A stretch of DNA of 64,000 nt, taken from Mytilus trossulus. Its lineage: Eukaryota; Mollusca; Bivalvia; Mytilida; Mytilidae. Shown one piece after another: positions 34,830 through 46,847 of the stretch. Position numbers and translations under genes: made by a program. The notes below the pieces were generated by a model. It saw nothing but the letters and a program-made list of their open reading frames with translations. It was not told the origin of the DNA and searched no databases. The stretch is taken from contig NC_086386.1 in assembly GCF_036588685.1 (NCBI RefSeq), positions 19,302,931 to 19,366,930 on the forward strand, in the 5' to 3' direction. Position 1 is the first letter of the stretch. The number at the start of each line of letters is the position of its first letter.

Positions 34830-35190
34830 ACGTGTAGTACTTTCAAATTATGGGGCATCATCCAGCAAATGTATCTGCATCTTAATACATCTCCTGCATC
34901 CAAACTTATGTCCATTTAGCAAGGTCCTGCTTTTGTGTAGTTTTTTTCAACGTAGGGCGTGGTACTCTCCCATCATGGGGCATCGTATTGAGTGTAATCA
35001 CTCTGGCCAAATATGTCCGGATATTTATACATCTGGAACAGTCAAACTTATGTCTGTTGTCAAAGATCCTGCTGTTGGTAGAGTTTTGTCGGCAGTGAGG
35101 TACTCTCCAATCAAGGGGCTTAGTATTCAATGTTAGCAGGTCGTACAGGTGGATATAATTGCCTTCATCACCCTTTCGTTTATACTGTGA
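34830..35190 (-). repeat. Three tandem units of about 128 bp
   Basis: The phrases GTGGTACTCTCCCATCATGGGGC (near 34961), GAGGTACTCTCCAATCAAGG (near 35096) and a decayed GTAGTACTTTCAAATTATGG (near 34833) mark successive units. GTCAAACTTATGTCTGTTG (35040) corresponds to CCAAACTTATGTCCATTTAG (34901). On the minus strand two units stay open (NTKPLDWRVP / NTMPHDGRVP). Confidence 0.65.
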
Positions 35191-35739
35191 GAGTTGTCTC
35201 ATTGGCAATTATACCAAATCTCCCTATTCTTATAAGAATTTTTATTGAAGAATTTATTAAAAGAATACTGAATATCTATCAACAAACAATACATGCAATT
35301 GTTGTTTATTTGTTGTTTTGTTTTTTAATTGTTTCTATTTTATGTCATTTTATGTATTGGTTGACTTGTTCTCGAGTATGCAAGCATATACTTAACTCTA
35401 ACTTGGATTACAATGGTTCTGTAACATTGCTGATCGGATCGGGGTCAACGGCGTAAGATTAAGCTACTTAGTAGTTTAAATCTAATTAATAATGATCGAA
35501 TACCAAAATACAATGTTAAATGTCTGTTAACCTTTCACATATGTACCAATTACTTCACCCTACAATTAAACTCGTTGATTGAAACTGATTATGATACAAG
35601 AAAAAATAAAACTATAATTGATATACGTTATGATGTAAAATGTTTAAATACCGGGATTTATAATTTCATATCTGTTATTAAAAAAACCAGCATGCATAAA
35701 GGAAAGTGCGTGTATGAGATATAAAATATTTGAAGGACA

Positions 35740-35799
35740 ATGGATATTGCTTTAGCTCGACCACTTTCTGCACCAAAATCTAAGACAGAAAAGTCACAG
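35740..35799 (+). CDS. Candidate alternative first exon, 20 codons, MDIA-type
   Basis: ATG at 35740 opens a 60-nt frame (MDIALARPLSAPKSKTEKSQ) that runs into a good donor, CACAG|GTAAGA, in phase 0. The next phase-0 acceptor with a compatible coding exon on this strand is exon 2 of the LRR/EF-hand gene at 50874. No other gene lies between. It could therefore be an alternative start for that gene. The composition (Ser/Lys/Pro-rich) is plausible as a disordered N-terminus. There is no transcript evidence. Confidence 0.4.
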
Positions 35800-35879
35800 G
35801 TAAGAAATAGATACATAAGTTAAATTCAAATTGATTCCAATTCATATTTTATAGTGTGTCTTTCTATGTTGTGATGTTA

Positions 35880-36045
35880 CTCTATTGTTTCATATTAGGG
35901 TGAAGGTTTGGTACGATAAAAGTTTAATCCGTGTTGAAAACCGTACCTTGACAAATAATGGTTTACTTTGATAAATTGTGACTTGGATGGAGAGTTGTCT
36001 CATTTGCACGCACACCAAATCTTCCTATATCTACCTATATCTATA
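35880..36045 (+). repeat. Dispersed repeat family B, plus copy
   Basis: It runs from about GTTTCATATTAGGGTGAAGG to GATGGAGAGTTGTCTCATTT and CCAAATCTTCCTATATCTA, without the 1.9-kb insertion seen at 5982. Confidence 0.65.
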
Positions 36046-37084
36046 TACATTTTTTATTTAAAAATACTTTTTTTCTCTACATGTTTTGTATACACGATGT
36101 TTAGATGTATGATAGAAATACATTAATTGTCACCCATATCTTCAACGTTTCATGGCACCAAAGAATTTTGATATCCGAGACAAAGTATTAAATAAAATAT
36201 ATAAAAAAAAACATTCTGGCGGGGAAATATAAGACAATTTGTACCCCTTTCGTGCAAATACTAACACTTTCACTCCTTTCTTTTACACCGATATTCTAAT
36301 TTTCTTGAGTCAATAAAGTAAACTCTCAACTAAGATTTGTTTCAAGCATATTATCATTACAGAAGATTTTAAAAGATATAATATAAAACTTAACCTCCTT
36401 TATAATTTCATTTGGTAAATAAATATTTAAGCATGCACATCTTTCTTCCTATTAAGCGGTCACAATCAATTGTCCATTATTCTGTCACTTTTTTAATGAC
36501 AATATATATGTCGTTTCTTTTTCTTTTTGTTTCTTTGTATTTAATTCATAATAAAAAAAAACACAACAACTTTTTCAATAAATTGTTATGACTAACCTTG
36601 CGTCTGAATATTCTTTTTACGCGACGTATTCAGATATATAAATTAAATAATAAGTTTTTCAACAAAACTTTTATAGAAAACATCAATTTGTATACTATTC
36701 TTTTATCAGAAGAAATCATTAAAATTTACTGTGTTGTGTTTTTTAAAATGTCTACACGTTTTAATGCCAATTTTACAACGAATATAAAGCAAGGTGATGA
36801 TGTAGGATTGCCAATTAAACAACTATCAACCATAGTTCAAATAAGTGGGTATAAGCCTTTATTTGGATTAAAGGATTTTTAGAAATGTTTAATACTTTCC
36901 GCCTTTTGTCCTGTGTGACCTTTTTGAATACTAATATAATTTTTGAACTGATATTTACCAAATATGTATATACGGATCAATGACGTACTATAATAGCCAA
37001 TAAGGAAATTTCAGCTTTATTTATAACAACACTCTGTCAACCCTTGAAAAAGTTATAGCGATTCTTTATAACCCCTCTCTGATG
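36046..37084. other. AT-rich DNA, no gene seen
   Basis: The 94-codon frame at 36598-36882 has no motif, start context or splice support. Confidence 0.4.
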
Positions 37085-37370
37085 TTCTAAAAAAGTTAAA
37101 TCACAAAAATACTGAACTAAGAGGAAAATCTAATCGGAAAGTCCAAAATCACATCGCAAAATCAAATAACAAAACATGTCAAAAACGAATGGACAACAAC
37201 TGTCATATTCCTGACTTGGTGGTACAGGCATTTTCAAATGTAGAAAATGGTGGATTAAACCTGGTTTTATAGCGCTAACCCTTTTAATTTGATGACAGTC
37301 TCATCAAATTCCGTTATATTTACAATGATGCATGAACTAAACAGACAAAATAAATAAAATAGGTAAACTA
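37085..37370 (+). repeat. Dispersed repeat family D
   Basis: It contains AAATCACAAAAATACTGAAC, CATATTCCTGACTTGGTGGT and AATGGTGGATTAAACCTGG. It is very close to the copy at 10115. Confidence 0.75.
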
Positions 37371-37854
37371 TGGGCTTAGCATTTTGTATTCATCTCTGGC
37401 GTTTATTGTCTTCGTTCTTCTGAGATTTTTAAATACAAATCGTCTAAAAGCATTCAGCAAATTGAAACTTTCCGTTTCTAACAAATGAATCATTTAAAGG
37501 AGATAAGAACTGTTAAACAACTTATTTTCGTGATTATTTTTTTCGCGTTTCCCTCCTTCGAGACCACTTCACGAAGAGTTAATTTCGCGATTCTCTAATT
37601 TACTTAATGTAGTTTAATAAGGAAAGATCCCAGTTTTACATATTTGCGACGATTTATATTCGCGTTATTATTCTTCTCGCGAAAATTGCGAATGTAAATC
37701 GCTCACGGAAATATGTTGGTTTACATTACACAGACTTGCAATGAGTTATAATGTAAAACTGATTTAATATGAAGAAAATGACCAAAGACAGAAGTGGTCG
37801 CCCTTAAGTTACAATTTGTTTTCATACTGTTTAACCCCGCCACATTATGTATGT

Positions 37855-38135
37855 ATGTGCCTGTCCCAAGTCAGGAGCCTGCTATTCAGTGGTTGTCGTT
37901 TGTGTATGTGTTATATATTTGTTTTCGTTCATTTTTTTATATGAATAGGGCGTTAGTTTTCTCGTTTGAATTGTTTTACATAGTCATTTCGGGGCCTTCT
38001 ATAGCTGACTATGCGGTATAGGATTTGCGCATTGTTGAAGGCCGTTCGGTGACCTATAGTTGTTAATTTCTGTGTTATTTTGGTCTCTTGTGGACAGTTG
38101 TCTTATTGGCAATCATACCACATCTTCTTTTTTAT
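37855..38135 (+). repeat. Dispersed repeat family A
   Basis: This is a full copy from GTGCCTGTCCCAAGTCAGGAG through GACTATGCGGTATAGG and AAGGCCGTTCGGTGACC to ATACCACATCTTC. Confidence 0.8.
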
Positions 38136-39824
38136 ATTAAGTACTCTAAACATGCTTCCAGTAACTTAGATTATTATTTAACACTGTAAAGCGTTGTTTA
38201 TTTGTTTATATTTTTTGTTGTACTTATGATGTTATTACTAATAGCTTTTAAACCTTGTTCAAAATTTCTCTGTACTCATTTTTTAATGTATGTAAATCTT
38301 TTTAGTTTTTTGTTATTTCACTGATCGAGATGAAACGAGGGAAAGTAGATATTTTAAAATGACGAAATAGCTTAAAACCCCTTCTCCACAAATTGATTTA
38401 CCAATATCAAACCAGGTTTTGCATCAACTCTAAATTATGCAATTGAAAAAGAACCAACAACATATCAGTGGTAGAGTCTTGTGTAATATGTTAACGTTGT
38501 TTTTTTTTTATTTGGAGAATTTTGAGTTGATGCCATTTTGGCAAATCTTTCATACTAGTTTCGGTTTAATTATATAAAGCTTGTTTAGTCAAGAGACAGT
38601 TTAATGAGTTTGACATATCATCTCTTTTTCTATTGTTGTCTGTTGACTATATGTTGACCTTTATAGGTTTTAAGTCACTAGTATAATTTCATCTTCAAAT
38701 TCGTTCTTTGTTTGGCATTTTTTTTTATTCGAGCGTCACTGATGAGTCTTTTGTGGATGCGTAAATACAAAATTTCATTCATGGTATCTATGATTAGTTT
38801 ATAATCATAAGTTTTTGTTTAAACTTTACGTTATGTTTTCGAAATCAAAATTGGAATGTTCCATCTTTTTTTGTTATGTTTGCTTTCCTACTGTTTTGAC
38901 GATTGATGTGTCCGTCTTATGACAACTTGTGCTTTTATTCCAGAATGAATGATACATGTTTTATAGTTTTCGAAATTTCTAGCATGACTCGGCCCTGTCG
39001 TGGAAAAGTTAGCAAAACTCGTGCTTTTGGTGGGGTGGGGATGGGTCTGTTTGACTGTACAGGATATAAAAAACGTAGCATAGTCCGGCATCAATAAGGA
39101 CGGGACGAGTAATGCGATGTCTTATTCAAGGATGATAACTCGCTCTCTGCATGCGATTACTCTTTTAAGGCTCAATAGGTCTAATATTGCGAGGCAAAAT
39201 AATTAACCGGCAACCAAGCAAGCATCTATATGACCATATGATTTTTATTATGACAGGTTAGTCTTAACAACTTTTTTATTCACTCCACTGCTGGTGGGAG
39301 TTTCTTTATCTTACCTCCTATACATTTCTAGGAATATGATTTGTTAAAAGCAACCGCGTTGAGATCGTGTATATTTCATACTGGGTAAGTAGGCGTGGTT
39401 TATTTCAATACAAGTAGTTGGTAATGGTGTTGGCTTTCTAAACCAATCTGCTTCCAATACGCCTGAGACTTTGATTTCGTGCCAACACCCCTTTTCCTGG
39501 ATCCTCACCTTATGAATATATTTAGTGCGGTCTTATTCGTGATCATTTTCTAATAACTTCGTATATCAATATCCGCTTTAGGTCGTTAACCAACTTATAA
39601 TCCATCAATAAAAATAAATAATAATAGTTTACACGTTTATGCATTTCAAACTTAAGTTTGAGATTTAAATTGACATTTTAATTGATTAAAGTTAATTTCT
39701 AGAACTATAATAGTTCTTACGATTTAAAAATTAATTTTGACATGAGACATAAGATATATATTTTTAACAGTATGTAGAGGTTCTAAGTATAATTATCGGA
39801 ATTCAGAGCTATCATTATGGTATT
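38136..39824. other. AT-rich DNA with one family C fragment
   Basis: A family C piece (CGAGCGTCACTGATGAGTCT) lies at about 38690-38800. I see nothing else that can be supported. Confidence 0.45.
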
Positions 39825-39975
39825 ATGTACAAGGATGCAATGCATTTAGGACGCCTCCGGGTGTGAGAATATCTCGCTACATTGAAGACCTGTTGGTTAT
39901 CTTCTGCTGTTGTCTTCTCTATGGTCGGGTTGTTGTCTCTTTGACACATTCCCCATTTCCATTCACAATTTTATT
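39825..39975 (+). repeat. Dispersed repeat family G
   Basis: It contains TATGGTCGGGTTGTTGTCTC and TTTGACACATTCCCCATTTC. Inverse fragments occur in intron 2 of both YHYH genes. Confidence 0.6.
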
Positions 39976-40345
39976 TTTATCTTAAGATGACAAAAATAAA
40001 CTTACTTTTAGATATAAAAAGAAAATCGTGATCACGTACAGGTTCCATGATTTAGTTGACCTTTATACTCTTCTCCTGTACTTATGTTATAATTTTCCAT
40101 GATATAACTTATATTTACTACTATAGACAAGAAATTTAGAAGAAGATTATTGATTTCATTTGTAGGTTAAAATAGAGTTCAAAACATAATAAAGATCAAA
40201 TGACAATCTTGATCACAAGAATAACTTTTCATTATACCTTTGAAACAATTGAATGGATATATAGTAAATAAATATGTTTGTTGTACCTTTAAACATAAAA
40301 TAAGTTTATTTTGGATAAAAAATTGTAATTCTTGTTGAGTTGAAT

Positions 40346-40402
40346 ATGGATATAGCAGGCGAAATGTCAACAGCAAGGACTCCTATTTCTAGAATATCTG
40401 AG
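40346..40402 (+). CDS. Second candidate alternative first exon, 19 codons, MDIA-type
   Basis: ATG at 40346 opens MDIAGEMSTARTPISRISE and meets a donor TCTGAG|GTATGA in phase 0, just as at 35740. Both share ATGGATAT(T/A)GC at the start and a short Ser/Thr/Arg-rich peptide. This suggests duplicated promoters and first exons for one downstream gene, most likely the LRR/EF-hand gene. A tandem array of dead paralogue starts is the alternative. Confidence 0.4.
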
Positions 40403-40599
40403 GTATGATATAAAAAATCTACTTTTCCAAAAGTTTGCAATTTATCCATTTGAGTGCAAACTGAAAATTGCATATTTAAACAGTTTGTTTAATAAAGCTT
40501 ATCACACTTTTTATTTATCTTAACATCACTGGCTTTCAGATGTTTGGGTATGGTCGTTCCTGATGGAGGTGAATCCGGAAAAGCCTTTCAGACCAGACA

Positions 40600-40945
40600 A
40601 ATGAAATTTACATGCTAATAAAGCCGTTAGTTTTCTCTTTTGAATTGTTTCACATTGTCATTTCGGGGCGATGATTTATATCTAACTATGCGGTGTGGGC
40701 TTTGCTCATTGTTGAGGGCCGTACGGTGACCTATAGTTTTTAATTTCTTTATCATTTTGGTCTCTTGCCAATCATATTACATCTTCTTTTTTTATAATTA
40801 GTCTTTAGTTTTCTATGTTGTGTCTTGTATATACTATAATTTGTCTGTTTGTCTTTTTCTTTTCGACCATGGCGTTGTCAGTTTATTTTCGATTAAGAGT
40901 TTGACTGTCCCTTTGGTATCTTTCGCCCCTCCCTTTATAAGTGTT
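40600..40945 (+). repeat. Family A copy followed by family F copy
   Basis: Family A covers about 40600-40797 (CTCATTGTTGAGGGCCGTAC, TACATCTTCTTTTTTTATAA). Family F follows at 40800-40945 (GACCATGGCGTTGTCAG, GAGTTTGACTGTCCCTTTGG). Confidence 0.75.
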
Positions 40946-41504
40946 ATTTTATTTGTCGTTATTAAACATAGTTCTAAATATATGTATATTTTTTTACATT
41001 GATCAACGTGTTCGTCCGTTCGTTAACTCACTTCTCACTCTTTGGTTTTCTGGAAGATTGATATAGCACGACAAGACAAATCTATCATATTTTACACATT
41101 GTCACGGTCCACAAGATACAATTAGATTTTATGGATTTGACCTTATAGCCCAAAAGCGGTGCTGAAAAATGGCGTTCAAACACAAAAAATCAAATTTTAT
41201 CAAATTATTTACCAAAATCAAAACCCTTTGTTATCGATAGGCAATGGAAAGACTGGGACTATATATACTTATATAAATAGTAATTGTAACAGTCATATCT
41301 TGTCATGTGCACAAATCATTTTATACTATGCATACTTATTTCATTCTTTGTACCAATGTGTATACAGTGGTTTTAAAGAATAAAATTGTGTGTCTTGTCT
41401 TGTCTCGTCTTGGACCTAATATGATATTACTCTAGGTCAAAAAATCATTTAGATTTGCTTACTATAGTTTAAAAATATTTATTTATAGTGGATTGGGAAA
41501 CAAG

Positions 41505-41800
41505 TTATTACAACTTATATAAATCCCTCTCCATTTTGCGGGTGCGAGTGCTGCCTTTGTAGCGGCATTAGCCTACCCTTTTTCGAAATCTACAAGGGTG
41601 TCTTTTACGTGCAAGAGATATTGCTCTCTCTCACACGGGTCAGCCATTTATCGTCCCCATACGACGGACTAGCATCGTTTCTCAAGACCAAACTCGCAAA
41701 TGGTGTCGAGGGAGAGCTAAAAAATTCAGTCCCTGCAATTTTCTCCCCGGAACGAGGATCGAACCAGGAACCTATGTACTACCATGTCACAAAGGATATA
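41505..41800 (-). repeat. SINE-like repeat with a B-box-like motif
   Basis: On the minus strand GGTTCGATCCTC (about 41756-41745) fits the RNA polymerase III B box (GGTTCGANNCC). It is followed by GTGTGAGAGAGAGCAATATC and CACTCGCACCCGCAAAATGG. I could not find a convincing A box, so an intact tRNA-like head is not shown. The 70-codon plus-strand frame here is incidental. Confidence 0.4.
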
Positions 41801-41989
41801 GATTTCTATAATATCCATTAATAATAGCAGTAAAACAAATGTTATGATACAGATGTATGCTCGGCCATTGTATCACATTAAAAAGTAAGCACTCATTTCA
41901 ATGTGTATGTTGGTTTTACAACAAGTTTATATGTCCATGTTTGTACTCTTTAAAAAACCAAAACTATGTAAAAGCATGTACCTCGTTTA

Positions 41990-42300
41990 CACGTAATTGT
42001 AATTGTAATAAGTACATGTAATTCGAATATTGAATTCGAATCGAATTCGCTAGTCGCGTTCACACACTATTATTTTTTAATTCGAATTGATTCGAATTGG
42101 TTAATTCGAATTATCTAATTCACATTAGAAATATGCTTTTGTCAATACGAATTAAAAGTTAACGTCGTTTGGACAGTAAAGTGAATTTGACGCTCATTGT
42201 AATTCGAATTAGAATTGACGTTAGGACGTAAAACGTTTCGAATGCAAATTAAAATTATTCGAATTGGTTAATGCGAATCGAATTCGAATTACGTGTTGAC
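41990..42300. repeat. Cluster of AATTCGAATT palindromes with inverted ends
   Basis: At least eight copies of ATTCGAAT or close variants occur in 290 bp. Both ends carry ACGTAATT in inverse orientation (ACACGTAATTGTAATTG near 41990 and CGAATTCGAATTACGTG near 42280), giving a foldback-like unit without coding capacity. Confidence 0.65.
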
Positions 42301-43387
42301 TCAGCATAAATACGTAAATGGCATAGGTAGTCTCACATGTTCGTCTAACTTGAAGAATGAACAACCGTAGAATTTTATCACCGAAAACAAACCGTTGTGC
42401 GGAATATAGAATTTTTCTTCGAAACCTTTTATGTTTATCATTTATAATTACTATGTGTATCTTGCCTGACAAGCGCCCATAACTGGCTTACATTTGTTAT
42501 ATGTTATAAAAATGTATTATGTATAATAGTTTGTTTTTTTTTACCTATTTCGCCTATTTCTGTTCATCGTGAAGAAATTGACCGATCTTGCAACAATTCT
42601 TTGATTATCTCTGGTTTTTTTTTCTATTTCCGCTTCGGCTGTTTTATTTTATTTCCCAATCGTATTTGAAATAATTTTTACGCTGGTTTATGAAATCATG
42701 AAAATAAGGAAAAAGAAAAAAAGAAAAAGAGAAATTTGTAAACTCGGTATAAAATGGTAAACTAGCACTTACGGTTTGAAATATATGGCCTAAATAATTC
42801 TTACCTTGTATCTTATTTGTTTTATTTTCATTCGTTCTCCTAATGTATTTAAAAGAAATTTAAATCATCATTGACATCAGTATGATATTGAAAGATCAAA
42901 ACCCTGGTATTATGTTCTCTTTTAAAAAGAAACAACGATATTCAATTGAAGAAATTGTGATATTTAAGATAATTATAATTATATATCTGACAGGTGAAAT
43001 AGAAATACCCAATTAATTTTATGTTGTTCAATTAACGATGAATTTCGATAGCATTATATTTTTTGAACCGAAGGTCTAACGTAAAATTATACATGTCATG
43101 TTTTATGCCGAATTGAGGAATTTTGATATTCTATTTAAATAATTTTTTCTCCCCTTCGCTTTTAAATTAATTTGTGTTTGTTAGGATACATTCTTTACAT
43201 ATTGACACATATAATACATAATACAGCTATATTATACAGCATATCCATGGGCATGCTAGCCTAAGTGCGAGCGGTCGTTGGCTGGAAACCTGACTTGATC
43301 AAAACAAGTACTTGATATTTACGGCTTCTTCCCTAATCCCGTGTTAGTCAGTGGACAAAGGAGACTGGTCGATTCAAAGTCAGAATA
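42301..43387. other. AT-rich DNA, no gene seen
   Basis: I see nothing that can be supported. Confidence 0.4.
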
Positions 43388-45008
43388 ACTTCAACATTAC
43401 CATCACACCTTTTGTCATTCCATCTAGCTTTTACCCCCTGCTCCATCTATTTCTCTCGCATTTTCTCATTTTTTTTAAACAACAGGAATAAAATTAAGGA
43501 TGGATATGCGGAATGAGGAAATTTGTTTATGTATTCCGAAACAACCATTATAGCTTACGATAAGATTAAGTATTTATACAAAGATTATTTTATTATGATT
43601 TAAAAGTAAAGAATTAAGTCAAATGATAAGTTTATTTTCCTGTCATTTAATACAGGTACACACAATAAGATTTCATATCGGTTAACGCTTTTTTCAATAA
43701 GACATTCAAATGCATTCATTGGAAACTTGTTCTTCGTTCAACGCCATTTAAAGCAGTTTCACTTACTGAAATTTGAAATTTGTTATAGTTAAAGGGTTGT
43801 GTATTTGCCCCAAAAAGACAGCAAGTAAACAACACAAACAAGAAACGTAAAATCATAACGAAAGGTAGAAATTTTGTTTACCTTTATATATAATATCTAA
43901 AGCCTTTAAAATGCTTTGTTGCTTCTCTGCACAAGGTATTAAAGTTTACTTGATATATGATGTAGTGATTTGATAAAGTTTTACATTCACATTTGTTAAT
44001 AAAAATTAAAAAAAATCCTTAAATTATCTTTGTTGGACTAAAATTACCGTATTGTACTGATTAAAGTACGTACAACGAACATAGGTCGGATACCTCCAAG
44101 AGCAAAACTATGACAGGAAGGATCAAAATCAAAAGACCGTTAAAAGAATACAATCAATCAAGACCACTCTTCATATACATGTTACTGTGACGTTTCGATT
44201 TTTAGTGAACTATAAGATAGATATATGCATAGGTTTACTTGTACGTACTACATACTATATTTATTTAACTTCAAAATCTTCAATAACAAAGAGAGAAAGA
44301 TTAAAATTTACACTTGGACTTAGTTAAAAACGTCATGTAGATCTATAGTTTAAAGACACATCTACGTATAGCCCATGGTCCTGTGTGTTGTTTTTCTGTC
44401 CTTTAAATGCTGTTTTGTTTATGTTATCTAAGTTTTTTTTAGTTGGGATCTTTTCTGCACGTTATATAAAAAGCTGTATGTAACACCATAATTATTCGCA
44501 GATCTATTTATAAAAAAAGGCTAAAGTAAATTGATTCTGAAAGTTGATCTCCTGTTTAAATGTCATTGTTTGACTTTTTTATCCAATAATGGCCAATCGG
44601 AATCCATTAAAAAAAGGTTATCTTCAGTTCATATGAACTTTCTCCGGAAATAGGAGACAATTACGAACTATCCATATTAAATTCACTGATGACTTAATTG
44701 ACTCTTCTGTAATCAATCAATAAAGCATAATAAAAGATATTTAAATGGATGTTTGATAATTGAATACATCTAGCCAATGTAGAAAAGTAAACGCATTACA
44801 ATACGCACATTAAAATTCAGTTCAAGAGAAGTCTGAGTCTGATGTCAGAAGATGTAACCAAAGAAAATAAACAAAATGACAATAATACATTAATAACAAC
44901 AGACTACTAGCAGTTAACTGAGATGCCAGCTCCAGACTTCAATAAAACTGACTGAAAGATTATGAAAACATCATATGAACATCAGGCACAATCCTTCCCG
45001 TTAGGGGT

Positions 45009-46038
45009 TTAGTAGCATACCATCATAACATATATGAGAAGAACATAACCCGTGTCATGCCAACAACTGTTTTTGAATAAATGTGTTAAGTTCCAATGCA
45101 AAGACCCTATAAGTGAATCAATATTAACGCCAAAATATGCAATCTTTAATGACCTGACAACAGTATCGTAACTATAACTCTTCTTAATAAGTCTATTCAA
45201 AGGTTTTGTTAGTTTCTGAGGTGAATACTGACACCTTTGTGCTTTATAAAGAAGATTTCCATAAAAAATTGGATGTGAAATACCTGAACGTATAAGAAGT
45301 CTGTATGTTGAGCTATATTTACGAATGATGTCCTTATACCGATGAAAAAATTTAGTAAATGTTTTGACTAGTTTGTGATATCGAAAACCTTGGTGTAATA
45401 TTTTTTCAGTTATACATAAATTTCTCTCGTTAAAATCTAAAACATGAAGTTACATACACGAGCGAATCGTACAAGATGAGATATATAAACACCGTAAGAT
45501 GGTGACAAGGGAACGTCACCATCTAAAAATGGATAATTAACGAAAGGAAATGAAAAATCATCTCTTTTATCATAAATTTTAGTATTCAGCTTTCCTTTAG
45601 TGATATAGATATCAAGATCGAGGAAAGGGCAGTGGTCATTGTTAGTATTAGCTTTATTTAAAGTAAGTTCAACATGATACATTTCTTTAATATACATACT
45701 GAAGTCGTCATTATTGAGAGCCAAAATATCATCCAAATACCGGTATCTAAAAGTATTATTACATTTGTTTATCAGATGTTGTTTCGATGGGTCTTTGCTT
45801 ATTTTTGTCATAAATTGTAACTCATAACAATACAAAAACACGCAATAAGTGGTGCACAGTTAGTCCCCATTGGAATTCCGATAATCTGACGATATACGGA
45901 ATCCCCAAAGCGAAAAAAAATGTTATCTAGTAAAAATTCAAGGGCATATATAGTATCAAAGCATGTCCAATTTACATCGGTTTTTTGTTTATTGCTACTA
46001 AAAAAATGACCTAAAAGAGTTTGAACATATATATTCAC
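45009..46038 (-). pseudogene. Decayed reverse transcriptase, probably Penelope-like
   Basis: On the minus strand, shifting frames give QIIGIPMGTNCAPL (near 45900-45845), then FLYCYELQF, YRYLDDILALN (the catalytic Asp-Asp, near 45745), CPFLDLDIYI, SPSYGVYISHLVRFARVC, and downstream RYHKLVKTF and LNRLIKKSYSYD-like text to about 45150. At least two frameshifts (near 45830 and 45445) separate these blocks. The G-PMG...SP/AP and Y-x-DD pattern is that of Penelope-like or related RTs; a GIY-YIG endonuclease was not found. It lies between units 1 and 2 of the amplified block and is not functional. Confidence 0.75.
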
Positions 46039-46649
46039 ATATATTCATAAATAAATATTTATTTAACTTCAATTACGAAGAAAGAAAAATCGTACAACTT
46101 GCAATTTTATAGGTATTTATGTCACCCTTCACAAGGTTTTCAAGTTATATAATATGATACTTTTATAAAGTTGTACAATCAAATATATTAGGGCTGATAA
46201 AAATAAAATATCCATGAAATTATTTTTGTTAAACTCTAAAATTACCGTATTGTGTTGACTATAGTGCGCACAAACACATGCTGCTAGAATATTAATCGGG
46301 TAAACCCAGAGCAAAACGTTGACATCACGGATCAAAATCAAAACACTATAAAAAGAAAACTCAAATCAATCAAGACCACAGGGAATAACAATGTTGCTGT
46401 GTTGTTTCTATTTTTATTTAACTATAAGATAGATCGATGCATGAGTTTACTTGTACATACTACATGCATATTTATTTACCTTCAATTTCAAAGAAAGAAA
46501 CATCGTAAAACTTGTTAAACCCGCCACGTGTCCATGTGCCTGTCTATACATAAAGCTGTATTGTTAGATATGCAACACCATAATTATTCGCAGATCTATA
46601 AATAAAAAGGCTCAAATAAATTGATCACGAAAGTTGATGTTCTGTTAAA

Positions 46650-46847
46650 ATGTCATTGTTTGATTTTTTTATCCCTAAATGGTCAAACGGAATCCATTAT
46701 AAAAAGGTTATCTTCAGTTCATATGAACTTTCTCCGGAAATAGGAGACACTTCCGAACTATTCATAACACTCCGCTGTTTCCTGGGTATAAAAAGTTATA
46801 CTAAATTCACTGATGACTTAATTGACTCTTCTGTAATCAATCAATAA
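46650..46847 (+). CDS. 65-codon open frame in the amplified cassette, unknown protein
   Basis: This is the only unbroken member of four copies. It begins MSLFDFFIPKW, has YKKVIFSSYELSPEIGD in the middle and ends DDLIDSSVINQ. An ATCTATAAATAAAAAGG stretch lies about 50-60 bp upstream of the ATG (TATA-like) and AATAAA lies a few bases after the stop (AATCAATAAAGAATAATAA). The other copies break in the first ten codons (44565, 47793) or by a frameshift (49309), or have a deletion. I do not recognise the protein. It may be a remnant exon carried by the repeat rather than a gene. Confidence 0.3.
   Translation: MSLFDFFIPKWSNGIHYKKVIFSSYELSPEIGDTSELFITLRCFLGIKSYTKFTDDLIDSSVINQ

Noticed and set aside
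41505-41800. tRNA gene
   Set aside because: Only a B-box-like motif is visible; no A box or cloverleaf could be traced.
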